DNA of 64,000 nt, from NCBI RefSeq assembly GCF_035987325.1, contig NZ_CP108488.1:6882001-6946000 (forward strand). The letters run 5' to 3'. Of this stretch, positions 1 to 8,731 are shown in pieces. The notes beneath the pieces are model-generated. The model was not told the origin of the DNA and searched no databases. It was given only the letters and a program-made list of their open reading frames with translations. The position numbers and the translations under genes are program-made. How positions within the stretch are numbered: position 1 is the first letter of the stretch; every line of letters starts with the position of its first letter. Source of the DNA: Streptomyces sp. NBC_01244 (GTDB lineage Bacteria; Actinomycetota; Actinomycetes; Streptomycetales; Streptomycetaceae).

Positions 1-1
1 C

Positions 2-214
2 GGCGCCTGCGCGGTCGCCGTGGCCGCCATCCGCCGCGACGGCGCCGACCCGGCCGTCACCGGCGCGCCCGTCACGTACACCGTCGATCTGCCCGGCGGC
101 ACCCTGCTCATCACCGAGCACCCCGACGGGCGGATCGAGATGACCGGACCCGCCGTGATCGTGGCCGAGGGCGAGTTCGATCCCGCCTGGCTCACCGAAA
201 CGGCTTTCGCCTGA
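2..214 (+). CDS. dapF: Diaminopimelate epimerase, C-terminal end (partial)
   Basis: Only the last ~70 residues are inside the window; the gene enters from the left edge. The first codons read G-A-C-A-V-A-V-A-A, the end of the conserved family motif around the second active-site cysteine (C-G-T-G-A-C); the catalytic Cys itself lies just upstream of base 1. The rest (YTVDLPGG, LLITEHPDGRIEMTGPA, then WLTETAF) is the usual C-terminal beta-barrel ending. DapF converts LL- to meso-diaminopimelate for lysine and peptidoglycan synthesis in the cytoplasm. The position just before a RelA/SpoT homologue and hflX matches the Streptomyces order. Identification rests on a short but characteristic motif. 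Confidence 0.85.
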   Translation, partial: GACAVAVAAIRRDGADPAVTGAPVTYTVDLPGGTLLITEHPDGRIEMTGPAVIVAEGEFDPAWLTETAFA

Positions 215-354
215 AGCTTCCCTCTAATGGGTGATCCGTTTCACGCTGAGCGAGAGGTGGACTGCGCCACGTGGTGGGGTCGGTAGCATCAGGCACCGGC
301 CCTGCGGGCGCACCCCATGCCCACCACCGCCGGTCGAAGCCGTCGGAGGTGCCC

Positions 355-2463
355 ATGAGTGCAGAGGCCACGAACCCCGAAGCACGTCCCGAAGCGCTCC
401 CCGAACTTCGCAGACGCGGCCGTACCAGGCTTGACCTGCGACGACTCGGACGCGCTGCGCTGCTCGGCCCCACGCCCCGGGATCGACTGCCGGACGCCAT
501 CGGCCATGTCGCCGAAGCGCACCGCGCCCACCACCCCGACGCGGACCTGTCACTGCTGCGCCGCGCGTACCTGCTCGCGGAGACCTCGCACCGCGGCCAG
601 ATGCGCAAGAGCGGTGAGCCGTACATCACACATCCGCTCGCCGTGACGCTCATCCTGGCCGAACTGGGCGCCGAAACCACCACCTTGACGGCCTCGCTCC
701 TCCACGACACCGTCGAGGACACCGACGTGACCCTCGATCAGGTCCGCGAGGAGTTCGGCGACGAGGTCTGCTTCATCGTCGACGGCGTCACCAAGGTCGA
801 GAAGATCGACTACGGCGCCGCCGCCGAGCCCGAGACCTTCCGCAAGATGCTCGTCGCCACCGGCAACGACGTCCGCGTGATGTCCATCAAACTCGCCGAC
901 CGGCTGCACAACATGCGCACCCTCGGCGTGATGCGACCGGAGAAACAGGCCCGCATCGCCAAGGTCACCCGCGACGTCCTCATCCCGCTCGCCGAACGGC
1001 TCGGCGTGCAGGCCCTGAAGACCGAGCTGGAGGACCTCGTCTTCGCGATCCTGCACCCCGAGGAGTACGAGCACACCCGCGCCCTCATCGCGGCCCACGC
1101 GGGCGAGCGCGACCCGCTGCCCGCCATCGCCGACTCGGTACGGGTCGTCCTGCGCGACGCGGGCATCGCCGCCGAGGTGGTCGTACGGCCCCGGCACTTC
1201 GTCTCCGTCCACCGCATCTCCCTCAAGCGCGGGGAACTGCGCGGCTCCGACTTCGGCCGCCTGCTGGTCCTCGTGGGGGAGAACGCGGACTGCTATGCCG
1301 TGCTGGGGGAGCTGCACACATGCTTCACCCCGGTCATCTCCGAGTTCAAGGACTTCATCGCCACCCCCAAGTTCAACCTCTACCAGTCCCTGCACACCGC
1401 CTTCGCCACGTCGGAGGGGCCCACCACCCAGGTGGCCGAGGTCATCGTGCGGACCCGGCAGATGCACCGGGTCGCGGAGGCGGGCGTGGTGGCGCTCGGC
1501 AATCCGTACACGGCCCCGCCGTCGGCGGAGCCGGTCGCGGCGGCCGACTGCGACGAGGAGCGGGTGGACCCGACCCGGCCCGGCTGGCTGTCGCGGCTGC
1601 TCGACTGGCAGCAGTCGGCGCCCGACCCCGACACCTTCTGGGACGTCCTGCGCTCGGAGCTGGCCCAGGACCGGGAGATCACCGTGTTCCGCGCCGACGG
1701 AGGCGTCCCCGGCACCATCAGCCTGCCGGCCGGCGCCAGCTGTATCGACGCCGCCTACGCGCAGTACGGCGAGGCGGCCCACGGCTGTATCGGCGCCCGG
1801 GTCAACGGGCGCCTGACCTCCCTGTCCTCGCGGCTCTCCGACGGGGACACCGTCCAGCTCCTGATCGCGCACGACGCCTCCTCGGGGCCCACCGCCGACT
1901 GGCTGGACCACGCCAAGACCCCGGCCGCCCGGATCGCCGTCAGCAGCTGGCTCGAGGCCCACCCCGACGGGGCCCGGCCCGCCGACGCCGCACCCAGGCC
2001 GCCGCTGTCGGTGATCGGCCTCCGCAGCGGCGGGGGCAACGCCGTCGCCGACCTGCCCGACGCCACCGTGCGGCTCGCCGGGTGCTGCACCCCGGTGCCC
2101 CCGGACGCCGTCGAGGGGTTCGTCGTACGCGGCGGGGCCGTCACCGTGCACCGGGTCCACTGCGCGACGGTGGCCCAGATGCGGGCCGTGGGGCGGACCC
2201 CCATCGCCGTCCACTGGCGGGCGACCGCGGACTGCCGGGTCACGCTGCTCGCCGAATCGTTCGGCCGCCCGCACCTGCTGGCCGATCTGACCGAGGCCAT
2301 CGCCCGCGAGGGGGTCGAGGTGGTCTCCGCGACGGTCGAGCCGCCGGTCGAACAGCGGGTCCGGCACAGCTACACCCTGCAGCTGCCCGACGCGACGGGC
2401 CTCCCGGCACTGATGCGGGCCATGCGGGACGTGCCCGGGGTCTACGACGTCAGCCGGGCGTAA
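355..2463 (+). CDS. rshA: RelA/SpoT homologue (RshA-like), probable (p)ppGpp hydrolase with degenerate synthetase domain
   Basis: 702 residues. The ATG at 355 is preceded by GGAGG eight bases upstream, so it is preferred over an in-frame start at 271. The N-terminal HD hydrolase is intact: SGEPYITHP with His near residue 93, HDTVEDT (H117-D118), and ADRLHNM (D182). The central synthetase region (~residues 265-390) keeps the RP[K/R]H arginine, an acidic residue in place of the DLxAxR Asp, FKDFI, YQSLHT and the glutamate of AEVIVRT. It has lost the family glycine before RPxH, the lysine of the YxKM segment and the arginine of DLxAxR. A TGS domain (~440-510), a conserved Cys-Cys zinc-finger-like segment (GCCTPVP) and an ACT domain (~625-702) follow. 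The family controls the stringent alarmone. S. coelicolor has relA plus rshA, and this gene sits in the rshA position. Inference: mainly hydrolase or regulatory. Confidence 0.85.
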   Translation: MSAEATNPEARPEALPELRRRGRTRLDLRRLGRAALLGPTPRDRLPDAIGHVAEAHRAHHPDADLSLLRRAYLLAETSHRGQMRKSGEPYITHPLAVTLILAELGAETTTLTASLLHDTVEDTDVTLDQVREEFGDEVCFIVDGVTKVEKIDYGAAAEPETFRKMLVATGNDVRVMSIKLADRLHNMRTLGVMRPEKQARIAKVTRDVLIPLAERLGVQALKTELEDLVFAILHPEEYEHTRALIAAHAGERDPLPAIADSVRVVLRDAGIAAEVVVRPRHFVSVHRISLKRGELRGSDFGRLLVLVGENADCYAVLGELHTCFTPVISEFKDFIATPKFNLYQSLHTAFATSEGPTTQVAEVIVRTRQMHRVAEAGVVALGNPYTAPPSAEPVAAADCDEERVDPTRPGWLSRLLDWQQSAPDPDTFWDVLRSELAQDREITVFRADGGVPGTISLPAGASCIDAAYAQYGEAAHGCIGARVNGRLTSLSSRLSDGDTVQLLIAHDASSGPTADWLDHAKTPAARIAVSSWLEAHPDGARPADAAPRPPLSVIGLRSGGGNAVADLPDATVRLAGCCTPVPPDAVEGFVVRGGAVTVHRVHCATVAQMRAVGRTPIAVHWRATADCRVTLLAESFGRPHLLADLTEAIAREGVEVVSATVEPPVEQRVRHSYTLQLPDATGLPALMRAMRDVPGVYDVSRA

Positions 2464-2565
2464 GGGGGCTCGGGGGAAGGGACCACCAGCCCGCCCTACC
2501 CCTTTCGGGTGGAGCCGTCGCGCGCCGTTCGCGGGCGCGTGGCGGGCGCTGATAAGCGGTGGGGG

Positions 2566-4014
2566 ATGCAGCTCACCTCCGCGCGCCTGCGCGCCGCCCT
2601 GCTCGCCGCGGCCTCCCTCACCCTCGTCGCCGCCGTCGTGCCCCCGCCCCGGGCGCTCGGCATCGGCGACCCGCTCTTCCCCGAACTGGGGAACCCCGGA
2701 TACGACGTCCTCTCGTACGACCTGTCCTTCGCGTACAAGGACAACAAGAGCCCTCTCGACGCGGTCACCGTCATCGACGCGCGCAGCCTCACCCGGCTCG
2801 AAACGGTCAACCTCGACTTCACCCATGGGAAAGTGGCCTCCGCCGAGGTCAACGGGGAACCCGCCGGCTTCGCCAGCGTCGGCGAGGACCTCGTGCTGAC
2901 CCCGGCCCGGCCGGTGGAGCCGGACCTCCCCCTTCACATCACCGTCCGGCACACGAGCGACCCGCGCGGCCGCGGCGACGGCGGCTGGGTGGTCACCGAC
3001 GACGGCCTGGCGATGGCCAACCAGGCCGACGCCGCGCACCGGGTCTTCCCGTGCAACGACCACCCCGCCGACAAGGCGTACTTCACCTTCCGGGTGAGCG
3101 CCCCGGCCGGGATGACGGCCGTGGCCAACGGAGTGCCGGGCGCGCTGCCGGCCCGCCGGGCGGGCGCCGCGACCACCTGGACGTACAGGACGCTGCACCC
3201 GATGGCCACCGAACTCGCCCAGGTCTCGATCGGCGACTCGGCCGTGGTCCACCGCACCGGGCCGCACGGTCTGCCACTGCGCGACGTGGTCCCCGCGGCG
3301 GACCGGGAGCGGCTGGAGCCCTGGCTGAAGAAGACCGCCGGGCACATCGAGTGGATGGAGGCACGGATCGGCCGCTACCCCTTCGAGAACTACGGGGTGC
3401 TGATCGCGAAGGCCCGTACCGGCTTCGAGCTGGAGACGCAGACCCTGTCGCTGTTCGAGAGCGCACTGTTCTCGGGCAGCGGCGGCTACCCCGAGTGGTA
3501 CGTCGAGTCCGTGATGGTCCACGAGCTGGCCCACCAGTGGTTCGGCGACAGCGTGAGCCCGCGCACCTGGTCCGACCTGTGGCTCAACGAGGGCCATGCC
3601 ACCTGGTACGAAGCCCTGTACGCCGACGGCCTCGGCACGTACTCCCTGGAGCGGCGGATGCGTGAGGCGTACCAGCGCTCCGACCAGTGGCGGGCGGCCG
3701 GCGGCCCCCCGGCCGCGCCCAAGCCGGCCGCCCCGGGAGAGAAGATCGGGCTGTTCCGGCCCGCGGTCTACGACGGCGCCGCGCTGATCCTCTACGCGCT
3801 GCGGCAGGAGATCGGGGCCAAGGCCTTCGACCGGGTGGAGCGCCGCTGGGTGGGGGAGCACCGGGACGGAGTCGCGGGTACGGAGGACTTCGTACGGCTG
3901 GCCTCGCAGGAGGCGGGCCGGGACCTGGGGGCGTTCCTGGAGCCGTGGCTGTACGGGAAGAAGACGCCGGCGATGCCGGGGCACCCGGAGTGGAGCGCCG
4001 CGAAAAGCGTGTGA
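2566..4014 (+). CDS. Secreted M1-family metallopeptidase
   Basis: 482 residues from the ATG at 2566 (GGGGG just upstream); an earlier in-frame ATG at 2509 would spoil the signal peptide. The N-terminus is a classic Sec signal (MQLTSARLR, then an Ala/Leu-rich core ending near PPRALG), so the protein is exported. Zinc site of gluzincins: HELAHQW (H319, E320, H323) with the third ligand E342 in NEGHATWYE, exactly 19 residues after the second His. The upstream GFELETQ occupies the place of the M1 exopeptidase GxMEN motif and is divergent. At about half the length of full aminopeptidase N it belongs to the short secreted M1 group; the substrate is unknown. No close partner gene; hflX follows after a 195-base gap. 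Confidence 0.85.
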   Translation: MQLTSARLRAALLAAASLTLVAAVVPPPRALGIGDPLFPELGNPGYDVLSYDLSFAYKDNKSPLDAVTVIDARSLTRLETVNLDFTHGKVASAEVNGEPAGFASVGEDLVLTPARPVEPDLPLHITVRHTSDPRGRGDGGWVVTDDGLAMANQADAAHRVFPCNDHPADKAYFTFRVSAPAGMTAVANGVPGALPARRAGAATTWTYRTLHPMATELAQVSIGDSAVVHRTGPHGLPLRDVVPAADRERLEPWLKKTAGHIEWMEARIGRYPFENYGVLIAKARTGFELETQTLSLFESALFSGSGGYPEWYVESVMVHELAHQWFGDSVSPRTWSDLWLNEGHATWYEALYADGLGTYSLERRMREAYQRSDQWRAAGGPPAAPKPAAPGEKIGLFRPAVYDGAALILYALRQEIGAKAFDRVERRWVGEHRDGVAGTEDFVRLASQEAGRDLGAFLEPWLYGKKTPAMPGHPEWSAAKSV

Positions 4015-4103
4015 CGCGTGCGGAACGGGCATGCCACCATCGACGAGGCCGCTGCGCGGGGCGCCACCGGGGAATCTCCGCAGTCCGGGGGAATCCCGGG
4101 GGA

Positions 4104-4138
4104 GTGTCACACGTTGGACGTGACAGTGTTATGTCACG
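4104..4138. promoter_or_regulatory. GTCAC/GTGAC inverted repeats upstream of hflX
   Basis: GTCAC (4106-4110), CGTGACA (4119-4125) and TGTCACG (4132-4138) form two overlapping inverted repeats: one with 9-base spacing, one 7-bp arm pair with 6-base spacing. They lie ~70 bases before the hflX start in the only non-coding stretch available for its promoter. This suggests a repressor operator or alternative RNA hairpins. No named regulator can be assigned. Confidence 0.35.
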
Positions 4139-4209
4139 CGCGGGAGTAGCTTTGGCCTTGGCTCCGCTTCGCCTGACGCGGACGCATTCGAAAACGACGT
4201 AAGGATCCA

Positions 4210-5718
4210 ATGACCTCCTCTTCTTCCCCTTCCCAGGACGCGCGGGACGACGCACAGGATGCGCCGGATCCGCAGAGCTTCACCGAGAGCCTTCGGGCCG
4301 ACGCCCTGATGGAAGAGGACGTCGCCTGGAGCCACGAGATCGACGGAGACCGGGACGGCGCCCAGTACGAGCGCTCCGAGCGCGCGGCCCTGCGCCGCGT
4401 GGTCGGCCTCTCCACCGAGCTCGAAGACGTCACCGAGGTCGAGTATCGCCAGCTCCGCCTGGAGCGGGTCGTCCTCGTCGGCGTATGGACCTCCGGCACG
4501 GTGCAGGACGCGGACAACTCCCTCGCGGAGCTCGCCGCCCTCGCCGAGACGGCGGGCGCGCTCGTACTCGACGGAGTGATCCAGCGCCGCGACAAGCCCG
4601 ACCCGGCCACCTTCATCGGTTCCGGCAAGGCGCGCGAGCTGCGCGACATCGTGATGGAGAGCGGCGCCGACACCGTCGTCTGCGACGGTGAGCTCAGCCC
4701 CGGCCAGCTCATCGCCCTCGAAGACGTCGTCAAGGTGAAGGTGGTCGACCGGACCGCGCTCATCCTCGACATCTTCGCCCAGCACGCCAAGTCCCGAGAG
4801 GGCAAGGCGCAGGTCGCACTCGCGCAGATGCAGTACATGCTGCCGCGACTGCGCGGCTGGGGTGCCTCGCTGTCCCGGCAGATGGGCGGCGGCGGCGGTG
4901 GCGGCATGGCCACCCGCGGCCCCGGTGAGACCAAGATCGAGACCGACCGGCGCCGGATCCGCGAGAAGATGGCGAAGATGCGCCGGGAGATCGCGGAGAT
5001 GAAGACCGGCCGCGACATCAAGCGGCAGGAACGGCGCCGCAACAAGGTGCCCTCGGTCGCCATCGCCGGATACACCAACGCGGGCAAGTCCTCGCTGCTC
5101 AACCGGCTCACGGGCGCGGGCGTCCTGGTGGAGAACGCACTGTTCGCCACCCTCGACCCGACCGTCCGCCGGGCCGAGACCCCGTCCGGCCGGGTCTACA
5201 CCCTGGCCGACACGGTCGGCTTCGTCCGGCACCTGCCCCACCACCTCGTCGAGGCGTTCCGCTCCACGATGGAGGAGGTCGGCGACTCCGACCTCATCCT
5301 GCACATCGTGGACGGCTCGCACCCGGCGCCGGAGGAGCAGCTGGCGGCGGTCCGCGAGGTCATCCGCGAGGTCGGCGCCGTCAAGGTGCCCGAGATCGTG
5401 GTGATCAACAAGGCGGACGCGGCCGACCCGCTGGTGCTCCAGCGCCTGCTGCGGATCGAGAAGCGCTCCATCGCCGTCTCGGCGCGCACGGGTCAGGGCA
5501 TCGAGGAACTCCTCGCGCTCATCGACGCCGAGCTGCCGCGGCCGGCGATCGAGATCGAGGCCGTCGTGCCCTACACGCGCGGCGGGCTCGTCGCCCGGGC
5601 GCATGCCGAGGGCGAGGTGATCTCCGAGGAGCACACGGCGGAGGGCACCCTGCTCAAGGCGCGGGTGCACGCGGAACTGGCGGCGGAGTTCGCTCCGTAC
5701 GTGCTCGCGAAGCACTGA
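4210..5718 (+). CDS. hflX: HflX-family ribosome-associated GTPase
   Basis: 502 residues; TAAGGA lies a few bases before the ATG. An N-terminal HflX domain (~60-210) contains VDRTALILDIFAQHA and RGPGETKIETDRR, both family signatures, with a run of glycines near residue 225. The Ras-like G domain follows: P-loop GYTNAGKSS (~287-295), switch region DTVGFVRHLP (~334), NKAD, and S-A-R-T-G for G5. HflX binds 50S and 70S ribosomes and splits or rescues them under stress such as heat or antibiotics. The ~70-residue charged N-terminal extension is usual for actinobacterial members. A strong terminator follows, so the transcript probably ends here. Confidence 0.95.
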   Translation: MTSSSSPSQDARDDAQDAPDPQSFTESLRADALMEEDVAWSHEIDGDRDGAQYERSERAALRRVVGLSTELEDVTEVEYRQLRLERVVLVGVWTSGTVQDADNSLAELAALAETAGALVLDGVIQRRDKPDPATFIGSGKARELRDIVMESGADTVVCDGELSPGQLIALEDVVKVKVVDRTALILDIFAQHAKSREGKAQVALAQMQYMLPRLRGWGASLSRQMGGGGGGGMATRGPGETKIETDRRRIREKMAKMRREIAEMKTGRDIKRQERRRNKVPSVAIAGYTNAGKSSLLNRLTGAGVLVENALFATLDPTVRRAETPSGRVYTLADTVGFVRHLPHHLVEAFRSTMEEVGDSDLILHIVDGSHPAPEEQLAAVREVIREVGAVKVPEIVVINKADAADPLVLQRLLRIEKRSIAVSARTGQGIEELLALIDAELPRPAIEIEAVVPYTRGGLVARAHAEGEVISEEHTAEGTLLKARVHAELAAEFAPYVLAKH

Positions 5719-5740
5719 CGCCGACGCGTACCGAATGAAC

Positions 5741-5776
5741 GACTGAGGGCCCCCGCAGCAGCGGGGGCCCTCAGTC
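5741..5776. terminator. Bidirectional hairpin terminator between hflX and the convergent protease
   Basis: A perfect 16-bp stem (GACTGAGGGCCCCCGC paired with 5761-5776) with the 4-base loop AGCA. It lies between the two convergent stop codons (5718 and 5796), so it can serve both strands. Confidence 0.9.
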
Positions 5777-5795
5777 GTGTGGTGTGCAGACGCGG

Positions 5796-6965
5796 TTACT
5801 TGAACTTGCCGCTCACGGCGTCGAAGACGCCCTTCGCCTCCGGACCCAGCCGGGGACCGGCCAGCCAGCCCGCCTTGGCGGGGCCGATGGAGGTGTTCGA
5901 CACCAGCGCGGGCTTGCCGTCACTGCCCGCCGCGACCCAGCCGCCGCCCGAGGAACCGCCGGTCATCGTGCAGCCGATGCGGTACATCGTGGGGTCGGTC
6001 GCGTTCAGCGACAGACGGCCCGGCTTGTCGGCGCACTGGAAGGTCTTCTGGCCGTCGAACGGAGCCGCCGCCGGGTAGCCGGTGGCCGTCATCTTCGCGA
6101 TCTTGGGCGCGGCAGCGGCGTTGAACTCCACCGGGAGCGCCGTACCGACCGTCTCCTCCAGCGACTTGCCGCCGCCCTTCTCCGGGGTCACGTGCAGCAC
6201 CGCGAAGTCGTACGGGGCACCCGCGCCGCCGGTCGGACCGCCGGTCGCGATCCACTGGTCCGAGGTCTGCGCCCAGTCGCTCCACCACACGCCGTACGGG
6301 GCAACTTCCTCGCGGGGCGCACCCTTGAGCGCGGCCGCGGACTTGCCCTTGTTGTTGTACGACGGGACGAAGGCGATGTTGCGGTACCAGCCGCCGGACT
6401 TGCCCGCGTGCACGCAGTGGCCGGCCGTCCAGACCATGTTGGACTTGCCGGGGTGCGCGGGGTCCTTGACCACGGTCGCCGAGCAGACCATCGAGCCCTC
6501 GGGACCGTCGAAGAACACCTTGCCGGAGGCGGGAACGCTCCGGTGGTAGGGCGCGGTCGCGGCCTTGGCCGCCACCGGAGCCGGGGTCGGGTCGGTGACG
6601 CCCTGGTCCTTGCCCGCGTCCGGGTCGACGGCCGGAGGCTGCGGAGTCTTGGCGGCGTCACGCATCCGGTCCGGGTCCCAGAGGTCCTCGATGATCGGGT
6701 TGATGTAATCGCCCGCCTCGCGGAGCCAGTCCTCCTTCTTCCAGTTCTTCCACTCACCCCCCTTCCACTTCTCCAGGTCGATGCCGTGTTCCTTGAGCTT
6801 GTCCTTCAGCCCGTCCGGGATCTTCACCCCGTCCAGGCTGGTGGGCAGGCTCGCCGCCACGGTCGGCTTGGCGTCGGTCTCACCGTCGCCGGGCCCGCAG
6901 GCCGCGGCGGTCAGCGCGAGCGCGGCCGAGCACAGGATCGCGGTGACCGGTCGGATCGGTCGCAT
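5796..6965 (-). CDS. Exported trypsin-like serine peptidase (probable lipoprotein)
   Basis: 389 residues, minus strand. The N-terminus has a signal sequence ending L-T-A-A-A-C, giving a candidate lipobox Cys23. The -3 residue is Ala rather than Leu, so lipidation is likely but not certain. A ~110-residue charged/Pro-rich spacer precedes the protease fold. The catalytic triad can be read: H183 in TAGHC, D253 in PYDFAVLHV, and Ser in GGSSGGG (S339). Two cysteines bracket the fold (C161/C184). This resembles V8/glutamyl endopeptidase-type exported proteases; the natural substrate is unknown. It stands alone, convergent to hflX and divergent from the siderophore operon. Confidence 0.85.
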   Translation of the reverse strand: MRPIRPVTAILCSAALALTAAACGPGDGETDAKPTVAASLPTSLDGVKIPDGLKDKLKEHGIDLEKWKGGEWKNWKKEDWLREAGDYINPIIEDLWDPDRMRDAAKTPQPPAVDPDAGKDQGVTDPTPAPVAAKAATAPYHRSVPASGKVFFDGPEGSMVCSATVVKDPAHPGKSNMVWTAGHCVHAGKSGGWYRNIAFVPSYNNKGKSAAALKGAPREEVAPYGVWWSDWAQTSDQWIATGGPTGGAGAPYDFAVLHVTPEKGGGKSLEETVGTALPVEFNAAAAPKIAKMTATGYPAAAPFDGQKTFQCADKPGRLSLNATDPTMYRIGCTMTGGSSGGGWVAAGSDGKPALVSNTSIGPAKAGWLAGPRLGPEAKGVFDAVSGKFK

Positions 6966-7223
6966 GTCGTGAATCCCCCTGGATGGTTCTTGGTTCGGGA
7001 TGGCGCCTGGGTGGGCGGGCGCCCGGGTTGCAGCACCCCACTATGCCGCTGCCGTGGGGGACGGCACAGCCCGGGGCGTCGGTTCCCCCCGGCCGGACAA
7101 GGATCTTGGGCCCACCCGTGATCCGTCGCCGCCACCGTCGTTGGTACGTACGGGGGACGGGGGAGCAGCGTGGGTGTTCGAAGCGCACCCCGGAAGAGCA
7201 ACCGTGCGGGAGGAGCGACACTC

Positions 7224-8723
7224 GTGCCTTTGACGGCGTGGACGGGCGAGCAGGCCACGGCCGGGGCGGAGGTACCGGCGCAGGCGAACCGGGTTCCGGA
7301 GACAGGGCGGTTCGCGGCTCCGGGGCGGTTCGCGGATCCGGGGCCGGATATGGCTCCGCGGTCCGATACGGCTCCGCGGTCCGATACGGCTCCGAGGTTT
7401 GATCCGGATCCGAGGTCCGATACGGCTCCGAGGTCGGCCGCGGGCGAGGGGATCCTGCGCAGGCAGGCACAACGGGAGTCCGCGGCAAGGACGTACGCAC
7501 GCTCCCTGCCCATCGTGCCCGTGCGCGCAAGGGGGTTGACCATCGAGGGCGCGGACGGACGCCGCTACCTCGACTGCCTCTCCGGCGCCGGAACCCTCGC
7601 CCTCGGCCACAACCACCCGGTGGTGCTCGAAGCCATCCGCGGGGTCCTCGACTCGGGAGCCCCGCTGCACGTGCTGGACCTCGCGACTCCGGTCAAGGAC
7701 GCCTTCACCACCGAGCTGTTCGCCAGCCTGCCGGCGGAGCTGGCCGCGGACGCCCGCATCCAGTTCTGCGGACCGGCCGGGACGGACGCGGTGGAGGCCG
7801 CGCTCACCCTCGTCCGCACCGCGACCGGCCGGTCCGGGATGCTCGCCTTCACGGGGGCCTACCACGGCATGACCGCGGGAGCACTGGCCGTCTCCGGAGG
7901 GGCCACGGACGTACGGGTGACCCGGCTGCCGTACCCACAGGACCGCCGCTGCCCCTTCGGCATCGGCGGGGCCGAGGGGGCGGAACTGTCGGCCCGTTGG
8001 ACGCGGAACCTGCTCGACGACCCCAAGAGCGGGGTGCCCGCGCCCGCCGGGATGATCGTCGAACCCGTCCAGGGAGAGGGCGGAGTCCACCCCGCCCCCG
8101 ACGCCTGGCTGCGCAGGATGCGGGCGATCACGGCGGAGCGGGGGATCCCGCTGATCGCCGACGAGGTCCAGACGGGGGTCGGGCGCACCGGGGCCTTCTG
8201 GGGGGTCGACCACGCGGGGGTCGTCCCCGACGTGATGGTGCTCTCCAAAGCCATCGGGGGCAGCCTGCCGCTCGCGGTGATCGTGTACCGGGCGGAGCTG
8301 GACCAGTGGGCCCCCGGAGCCCACGCCGGCACCTTCCGCGGCAACCAGCTGGCCATGGCGGCCGGCACCGCGACGCTGGCCTACGTCAGGGAGAACGGCC
8401 TCGCGGAGCGCGCGCGGACCCTGGGCGCGCGCATGCTCGCCGCGCTGCGCGGCCTGATCCCGTCCCACCCCTGCGTGGCGGACGTACGGGGCCGCGGGCT
8501 GATGATCGGCGTCGAACTGGCCGACCCCGACACCGGGGAAGCCTCGCCCGACCTCGCGGTGGCCGTCCGCCAGGCCTGTCTGGACCGGGGCCTCATCGTC
8601 GAACTCGGCGGCCGCCACGCCAGTGTCGTCCGCCTCCTCCCCCCGCTCACCCTGACCGACGAACAGGCCTCAGCCGTCCTCGACCGCCTCGCCGACGCCC
8701 TCTCCGCCGCCACCCGCCGCTAA
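7224..8723 (+). CDS. Diaminobutyrate-2-oxoglutarate-type aminotransferase of NIS siderophore operon
   Basis: 499 residues from the GTG at 7224, which has GGGAGGAG eight bases upstream; an in-frame ATG at 7170 has no such site. Class-III PLP aminotransferase: YHGMTAGALAVSGG, EPVQGEGGVHPAP, DEVQTGVGRTG, and the Schiff-base lysine K342 in VLSKAIGG. It is closest in style to DABA aminotransferases (EctB/RhbA/DoeD type), which make L-2,4-diaminobutyrate from aspartate semialdehyde and glutamate. Residues ~28-72 are a low-complexity insertion encoded by an 18-bp minisatellite. As first gene, 8 bases ahead of the IucA-like synthetase, it most likely supplies the amine building block. In rhizobactin 1021 synthesis a decarboxylase (RhbB) follows; none is present here. 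Confidence 0.85.
   Translation: MPLTAWTGEQATAGAEVPAQANRVPETGRFAAPGRFADPGPDMAPRSDTAPRSDTAPRFDPDPRSDTAPRSAAGEGILRRQAQRESAARTYARSLPIVPVRARGLTIEGADGRRYLDCLSGAGTLALGHNHPVVLEAIRGVLDSGAPLHVLDLATPVKDAFTTELFASLPAELAADARIQFCGPAGTDAVEAALTLVRTATGRSGMLAFTGAYHGMTAGALAVSGGATDVRVTRLPYPQDRRCPFGIGGAEGAELSARWTRNLLDDPKSGVPAPAGMIVEPVQGEGGVHPAPDAWLRRMRAITAERGIPLIADEVQTGVGRTGAFWGVDHAGVVPDVMVLSKAIGGSLPLAVIVYRAELDQWAPGAHAGTFRGNQLAMAAGTATLAYVRENGLAERARTLGARMLAALRGLIPSHPCVADVRGRGLMIGVELADPDTGEASPDLAVAVRQACLDRGLIVELGGRHASVVRLLPPLTLTDEQASAVLDRLADALSAATRR
7307..7437 (+). repeat. 18-bp minisatellite inside the aminotransferase 5' coding region
   Basis: Seven and a half tandem units related to GCGGTCCGATACGGCTCC, starting at 7307, 7325, 7343 (15-base variant), 7358, 7376, 7394, 7412 and 7430 (partial). 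Units at 7358 and 7376 are identical. All lengths are multiples of three, so the frame is kept; most units encode variants of A-P-R-S-D-T. It lies between the start codon and the conserved domain. Confidence 0.9.
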
Positions 8724-8731
8724 GGACCCCG

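Noticed and set aside
550..4110. Very long minus-strand open frame opposite rshA and the M1 peptidase (similar ones at 19550-22507, 41197-44283, 45837-48272 and 53148-57110)
   Set aside because: They mirror real genes, have no family motifs, span several genes and the gaps between them, and have implausible composition; they are by-products of high GC codon bias.
6966..7223. Iron box before the siderophore operon
   Set aside because: Searched by eye for the TTAGGTTAGGCTAACCTAA-type palindrome; nothing similar was found.
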